Source: an uncultured Bacteroidales bacterium (GTDB taxonomy: Bacteria; Bacteroidota; Bacteroidia; Bacteroidales; UBA932). Taken from it: DNA of 37,618 nt. Numbering within the stretch: the stretch's first letter is position 1; each line of letters opens with the position of its first letter. Under the pieces are notes generated by a model that worked only from the letters and a program-made list of their open reading frames with translations, ran no database searches and had not been told where the DNA came from. Both the position numbers and the translations under genes were made by a program. Below are positions 34,743 to 37,618 of this stretch, piece by piece. The stretch lies in assembly GCA_905234485.1 (NCBI GenBank), contig CAJOHV010000004.1, forward strand, positions 1 to 37,618. The letters are read 5' to 3'.

Positions 34743-35990
34743 TTAACGTTTAAAAAATGACATATAACACACCCCTATGCTCACGGAAGGCTCGGGATTA
34801 TAACCCGGCTTCAGGAAGCGATGGGAATACTCCGCCTTCACGGCGATTTGCGGGACGGGATAATAATTCAGTCCGACCGCAATCCTGTGCTTCGCCGTCC
34901 ATTCCGCGGCTTCCTGACCGGCGGCCGGGATATAGGAGTTGTAGTATTCATAGCGGCCGAAAAGGAACAACTGCCCGTCTGTCCTCTCCGGAAGGATGTC
35001 GTAGCCGGCCTCACAGCCAAACGCACAGGCACCCTTCCCTACTGCCGATTTTTTGTACGGAGCGTTGTTGGCGCTGCGGTTGCGCTTCATATAACTGATG
35101 GTGGCGGCATCCCCGACGTAGCCATAATCGGCATTGCCGCGAGCGATGAAGCGGCGGCTTTTATAGGCGAAGTCGAATGCACCGATGGCCGTTCGGCCCA
35201 CTACGCCGTAGTAGCGCGAACTCTCCGGAATGACTTCGTAAGGGTAGGTGTTGTTGAAAGCACGGCCATAGAAACCACTCAGCGACAGCCGCAAATGCTC
35301 GATGGAATAATTGTCTATTCGTCCGGCAAAGCCAAGCTGGTTGGCCGCCTTGAATTCGAATGGAGAGCCGGCCCCGTACTTGACGAAGTTTTCCGTGTTG
35401 AACATATATGCGTCCAGCCCGGCTATGACCATGGCCTCGTAGCGCCAGTGGTCAGTGCGTCCCCACAGGCTGATGCCCGTGTCGTGCCAAGTGGAAGGAA
35501 GGATCGTGTATTCGCCTTCCGGACGGTACACGGTAAAGAAGTTCAGCGGCTCGTGGGCATTATTCAGACCTCCTACAGGCACGATGATATGACCCATACG
35601 GACATTGAACCCCGGGCAGAAACTCTTCTGGATCCAGAACTGCTCCAGTTCCACTTCACCGCCTTTCTCGACCTCCGTCTCCCACTCTCCGGCTTCTTCG
35701 AACTCTTTCTCCACGGCGCCGCCGGTGCCTGTATGTTCGAACTCTATCTCTGTCTGCATGCTCCAGCCTTTGCCGAAGTCATAACCGAGATAAATAACGG
35801 CGTGCGGGATGTCAAAACGCCCGTGCTGCTCCCCCTGATGGGAAGCGGCAGAAGAATATCGATATACATTGTCGCTGTAGAAATTGCGGGAGAGCGCCAC
35901 TTCACCGTAGCCTCCAATAGTAAGATTCTGGGCTGCGGACTGGGTAAGGAACAGGAACAATCCCGCCAAAACCAAAATACACTGCTTCAT
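34743..35990 (-). CDS. Outer-membrane porin-like protein
   Basis: A 415-residue protein with a signal peptide (CILVLAGLFLFLTQSAA). The mature part opens with NLTIGGYGEVALSRNF and has many amphipathic beta strands and surface loops, ending in a terminal strand VSIGVCYMSFFKR. The order (HAVIYLGYDFGKGWSMQTEIEFEH, GHIIVPVGGLNNAHEP) fits phosphate-selective-porin-like 16-strand proteins. It leads the four-gene operon and probably provides the outer-membrane passage for its substrate. Confidence 0.85.
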   Translation of the reverse strand: MKQCILVLAGLFLFLTQSAAQNLTIGGYGEVALSRNFYSDNVYRYSSAASHQGEQHGRFDIPHAVIYLGYDFGKGWSMQTEIEFEHTGTGGAVEKEFEEAGEWETEVEKGGEVELEQFWIQKSFCPGFNVRMGHIIVPVGGLNNAHEPLNFFTVYRPEGEYTILPSTWHDTGISLWGRTDHWRYEAMVIAGLDAYMFNTENFVKYGAGSPFEFKAANQLGFAGRIDNYSIEHLRLSLSGFYGRAFNNTYPYEVIPESSRYYGVVGRTAIGAFDFAYKSRRFIARGNADYGYVGDAATISYMKRNRSANNAPYKKSAVGKGACAFGCEAGYDILPERTDGQLFLFGRYEYYNSYIPAAGQEAAEWTAKHRIAVGLNYYPVPQIAVKAEYSHRFLKPGYNPEPSVSIGVCYMSFFKR

Positions 35991-36009
35991 ACTAACTGTA
36001 TTTACAGTG

Positions 36010-36040
36010 CAAAGTTATCCCTGGCTTCGTTCCCCGGCAA
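36010..36040 (-). promoter_or_regulatory. Promoter of the porin-imelysin-DHOR-CcsA operon
   Basis: On the minus strand TTG (36040-36038), a 20-nt spacer and TAACTTTG (36017-36010) match the consensus. The porin ATG at 35990 is 19 nt downstream. Confidence 0.65.
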
Positions 36041-36057
36041 TCCCAAAAAGTTGGGAT
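36040..36057. promoter_or_regulatory. Palindromic candidate operator at the porin operon promoter
   Basis: ATCCCAA-AAAG-TTGGGAT is a perfect 7-bp inverted repeat with a 4-bp centre. It overlaps the last base of the -33 element, the position where a repressor or activator would act. The cargo of the operon suggests metal-dependent control, but the site does not look like a standard Fur box. Confidence 0.45.
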
Positions 36058-36248
36058 ATTTACACGCTCAATTCAACTGGAATTACCTACAAATGGGGAT
36101 GTGCTGGATTTCTATGGATTAAGTTGGTGTTCAGTATTTCGCGATCGAACGACAAAGCGGTTTTCCGCAAAACAGTGGCACGCCGACCTGCCCCACAAGT
36201 ACTTCTGGAAACGGGGAGCCGATTCAGTTATCACAGGCAGACAAACGA

Positions 36249-36386
36249 ATGACCATGAGAAAAACGGCCGGGATCTTAGTGACAATCCTGCTTTCTGCCG
36301 CGTGCGGGAGCAACGATGCCAGTGCCCGGCGCCACCGGAAGGACATCCGCTTCTATCAGGATTATGGGATGGGATGTGCAAATTAA
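36249..36386 (+). CDS. Small lipoprotein (45 residues)
   Basis: The ATG at 36249 (or 36255) opens MTMRKTAGILVTILLSAACG, a textbook lipoprotein signal with lipobox LSAAC (cysteine 19). The mature peptide is short and basic then aromatic, ending RFYQDYGMGCAN. A strong terminator begins 8 nt after the stop, which supports a real transcription unit. No consensus promoter was found in the 190 nt upstream (36058-36248), which shows no other gene; TACTTCTG near 36200 is one mismatch from the box. Function unknown. Confidence 0.6.
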   Translation: MTMRKTAGILVTILLSAACGSNDASARRHRKDIRFYQDYGMGCAN

Positions 36387-36393
36387 CTGAAGA

Positions 36394-36423
36394 AGCGCCG
36401 CCGATATCTCGGTGGCGCTTTTT
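36394..36423 (+). terminator. Rho-independent terminator after the small lipoprotein
   Basis: AGCGCCGCCGA and TCGGTGGCGCT form an 11-bp stem (one G-T pair) with a 4-nt loop, ending in TTTTT on the plus strand. It lies between the lipoprotein gene and the oppositely directed tRNA, and may also stop the tRNA transcript, though the minus-strand tail is poor in T. Confidence 0.8.
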
Positions 36424-36424
36424 G

Positions 36425-36498
36425 TGACTCCTACAGGACTCAAACCTGTAACCTTCTGATCCGTAGTCAGATGCTCTATTCAATTGAGCTAAGGAGCC
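36425..36498 (-). tRNA. tRNA-Arg (anticodon ACG)
   Basis: On the minus strand a 74-nt cloverleaf can be drawn. The acceptor stem is GGCTCCT/AGGAGTC with one G-T pair. The D-loop contains AGCTCAATTGAATAGAGC. The anticodon arm is TCTGA-CTACGGA-TCAGA. The T-arm ACAGG-TTTGAGT-CCTGT is followed by A as discriminator. CCA is not encoded. The ACG anticodon would be edited to ICG to read CGN codons. Confidence 0.95.
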
Positions 36499-36522
36499 GT
36501 TTACCGGCTTAAGCCGGAACTT

Positions 36523-36882
36523 TTAAGCTTTGGGGGCAGCCGGCTTTACAGCCAGGCCTTTCTCCTTGATGCGGGCCTTCTTTCCGGCAAGTTTGCGGAG
36601 GTAGAAGATACGTGCACGACGGACCTTACCAACCTTATTGACGGTAATGCTGTCGATTGCGGGAGACTGGAAGGGGAATATCCTTTCCACGCCGATACCG
36701 CCGGACACCTTGCGCACGGTGAAAGTGCGGGTGAGAGGGGTGGCGCCGCTTATTTGTATGACCACACCGCGGAAGTCCTGCAGACGGAACTTTTCGCCTT
36801 CCTTGATCGGAAACGAAAGGCGTGGCTGGTGCTGAGCGTGACTATCGATTTGGCGCTGCTCTGCTACTTTAAGTAAATCCAT
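36523..36882 (-). CDS. rplS: 50S ribosomal protein L19
   Basis: A 119-residue L19. The core [32 protein letters not shown] and [25 protein letters not shown] is conserved. The N-terminal third ([24 protein letters not shown]) is looser than the usual FKxGDTVxVxxxVxEG stretch. It is followed by tRNA-Arg and preceded by a 71-nt leader with a strong promoter. No rimM, trmD or other ribosomal gene is adjacent. Confidence 0.95.
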   Translation of the reverse strand: MDLLKVAEQRQIDSHAQHQPRLSFPIKEGEKFRLQDFRGVVIQISGATPLTRTFTVRKVSGGIGVERIFPFQSPAIDSITVNKVGKVRRARIFYLRKLAGKKARIKEKGLAVKPAAPKA

Positions 36883-36899
36883 AATTCTTTATAATCGTT

Positions 36900-36945
36900 A
36901 CGCCTCGCAGCGTCATTTAACCGTAAAAAGAGAGGCTGCTTTCAA
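36900..36945 (-). promoter_or_regulatory. Possible structured leader of rplS
   Basis: In the leader the segment GCAGCCTC can pair in two exclusive ways with the later GCTGCGAGGC: GCAGC with GCTGC, or GCCTC with GAGGC. Such switching stems are common in ribosomal-protein autoregulatory leaders, and an L19 leader has been described in Flavobacteria. With only 5-bp stems this is weak evidence. Confidence 0.3.
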
Positions 36946-36953
36946 TCGGGCTG

Positions 36954-36983
36954 CAAATATAAAAACATTTTTTTACTTGGCAA
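36954..36983 (-). promoter_or_regulatory. Promoter of rplS
   Basis: On the minus strand TTG (36983-36981), a 19-nt A/T-rich spacer and TATATTTG (36961-36954) match the Bacteroidota consensus. The start codon is 71 nt downstream, leaving a leader. Confidence 0.7.
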
Positions 36984-37013
36984 GCATAATTTCGAAAAAT
37001 CTGCCTCCTTCAA

Positions 37014-37618
37014 CTAAAAGAACTGGCTCTCCTTCTCGAAGAGGGTTTTATCCTCACGATTGGGATCGGGTTTCACAGCGTCGGATGCGGCGAGCTGCTC
37101 CACAGCCTGCTTGTCGGAACCGCGGAGCTTGCGCGGGATCCATACCAGCACTTTCACGTAAAGATCGCCCGTGCCATAGTTGTTTACCGAAGGCAGCCCC
37201 TTCCCGCGCATACGCACGACCGTTCCCGACTGGGTGCCTGGTTCGATCTTGAGCTTTTGTGCACCGCCCAGGACCGGAACGTCGATGGTGGTGCCAAGCA
37301 TGGCATCGGTAACCGAAATGACCCTCGTATAGAAGAGGTTGTTGCCGTCGCGCTTGAGCTGGTTGTGCGGCTGTTCGCTCACGACTATCAGCAGGTCGCC
37401 GTTCTGGCCTCCGCGCGGGGCGCTGTGACCTTCGCCACGGACAGTTATCTGCATTCCGTCCTCGACCCCTGCGGGAATCTTGACGGAGACGGTCTCGCGC
37501 CTGCGTTCAAGGCCGGAACCGTTGCACCTGCGGCAGGGATTGGAGACGGTCTTCCCCTCTCCCCCGCACTGCGGACAGGTGGAATATGATACCGTGCGGC
37601 CAAAGAGGGAATTGACCA
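37014..37618 (-). CDS. dnaJ: Chaperone DnaJ, C-terminal part (partial at window end)
   Basis: The frame continues past the window edge; the first complete codon is at 37616. The visible part has two of the four zinc-binding repeats, CPQCGGEG and CRRCNGSG, then the substrate-binding domains (VSVKIPAGVEDGMQITVRGEGH, GDLLIVV, GTTIDVPVLGG, RMRGKGLPS, GDLYVKV) and a short acidic/basic tail. This is a type I DnaJ, the Hsp40 partner of DnaK. The ATG at 37454 is internal, not the start. Confidence 0.95.
   Translation of the reverse strand, partial: VNSLFGRTVSYSTCPQCGGEGKTVSNPCRRCNGSGLERRRETVSVKIPAGVEDGMQITVRGEGHSAPRGGQNGDLLIVVSEQPHNQLKRDGNNLFYTRVISVTDAMLGTTIDVPVLGGAQKLKIEPGTQSGTVVRMRGKGLPSVNNYGTGDLYVKVLVWIPRKLRGSDKQAVEQLAASDAVKPDPNREDKTLFEKESQFF

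Noticed and set aside
36112..36483. 123-codon minus-strand frame over the tRNA region
   Set aside because: It starts within tRNA-Arg, crosses the terminator and runs antisense to the small lipoprotein.
1..37618. CRISPR array, insertion sequence with transposase, or prophage genes
   Set aside because: No regularly spaced repeats, transposase, integrase or phage structural motifs were seen in any reading frame.

Overview
The window looks like a chromosome fragment of a gut-type Bacteroidales bacterium (phylum Bacteroidota). The evidence is the recurrent promoter box TAnnTTTG with TTG/TTTG about 20 bp upstream, weak Shine-Dalgarno sites, very short gene spacings, lipoprotein-type signal peptides, and Bacteroidota-style protein families (imelysin with di-heme oxidoreductase, fused ResB/CcsA, a long eukaryote-like PurC). 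No genus can be fixed from sequence alone.

Layout. 1-317: the start of a membrane acyltransferase-like gene leaving the window, and an orphan 58-codon ORF. 349-6961 (minus): a tight seven-gene operon with gaps of 0-4 nt or ATGA overlaps. In transcription order it encodes a secreted protein, a RelA/SpoT-type alarmone synthetase, a separate HD alarmone hydrolase, an APH-like kinase, a membrane sensor fusing SpoIIE/PP2C phosphatase to a GHKL ATPase, a STAS anti-sigma antagonist and an adenosine deaminase. This is the most system-like block in the window.

7030-24784: an almost complete purine locus. Leftward from 18321 run purC2-purE, a terminator-like hairpin, then purL-purC1-purF-purM-purN-purH-purD. 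Rightward from 18494 run a CofE-like protein, guaA, purC3 and purB. purA faces purB convergently. There are three PurC paralogues of different types. The operon PurF has lost the residues of its glutaminase site, while a decayed fragment of a conventional Cys-containing PurF, with a good promoter, sits just upstream of purA.

25136-30744: an outer-membrane-like protein; a polar amino-acid-type ABC transporter whose binding protein looks circularly permuted and is fused to the permease; its ATPase with an unexplained C-terminal domain; a zinc-ribbon gene broken at a 110-bp inverted-repeat element; a 43-residue membrane protein; a ZIP metal transporter; a GreA/GreB factor; and a YdeI-like protein.

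30786-35990 (minus): a four-gene operon of porin, imelysin lipoprotein, di-heme (DHOR) lipoprotein and ResB/CcsA cytochrome c assembly protein, probably for metal (iron) handling at the envelope. A perfect palindrome overlaps its promoter. 36249-37618: a 45-residue lipoprotein with a terminator, tRNA-Arg(ACG), rplS with a possibly structured leader, and the C-terminal part of dnaJ.

All identifications come from reading motifs; no database search was run.
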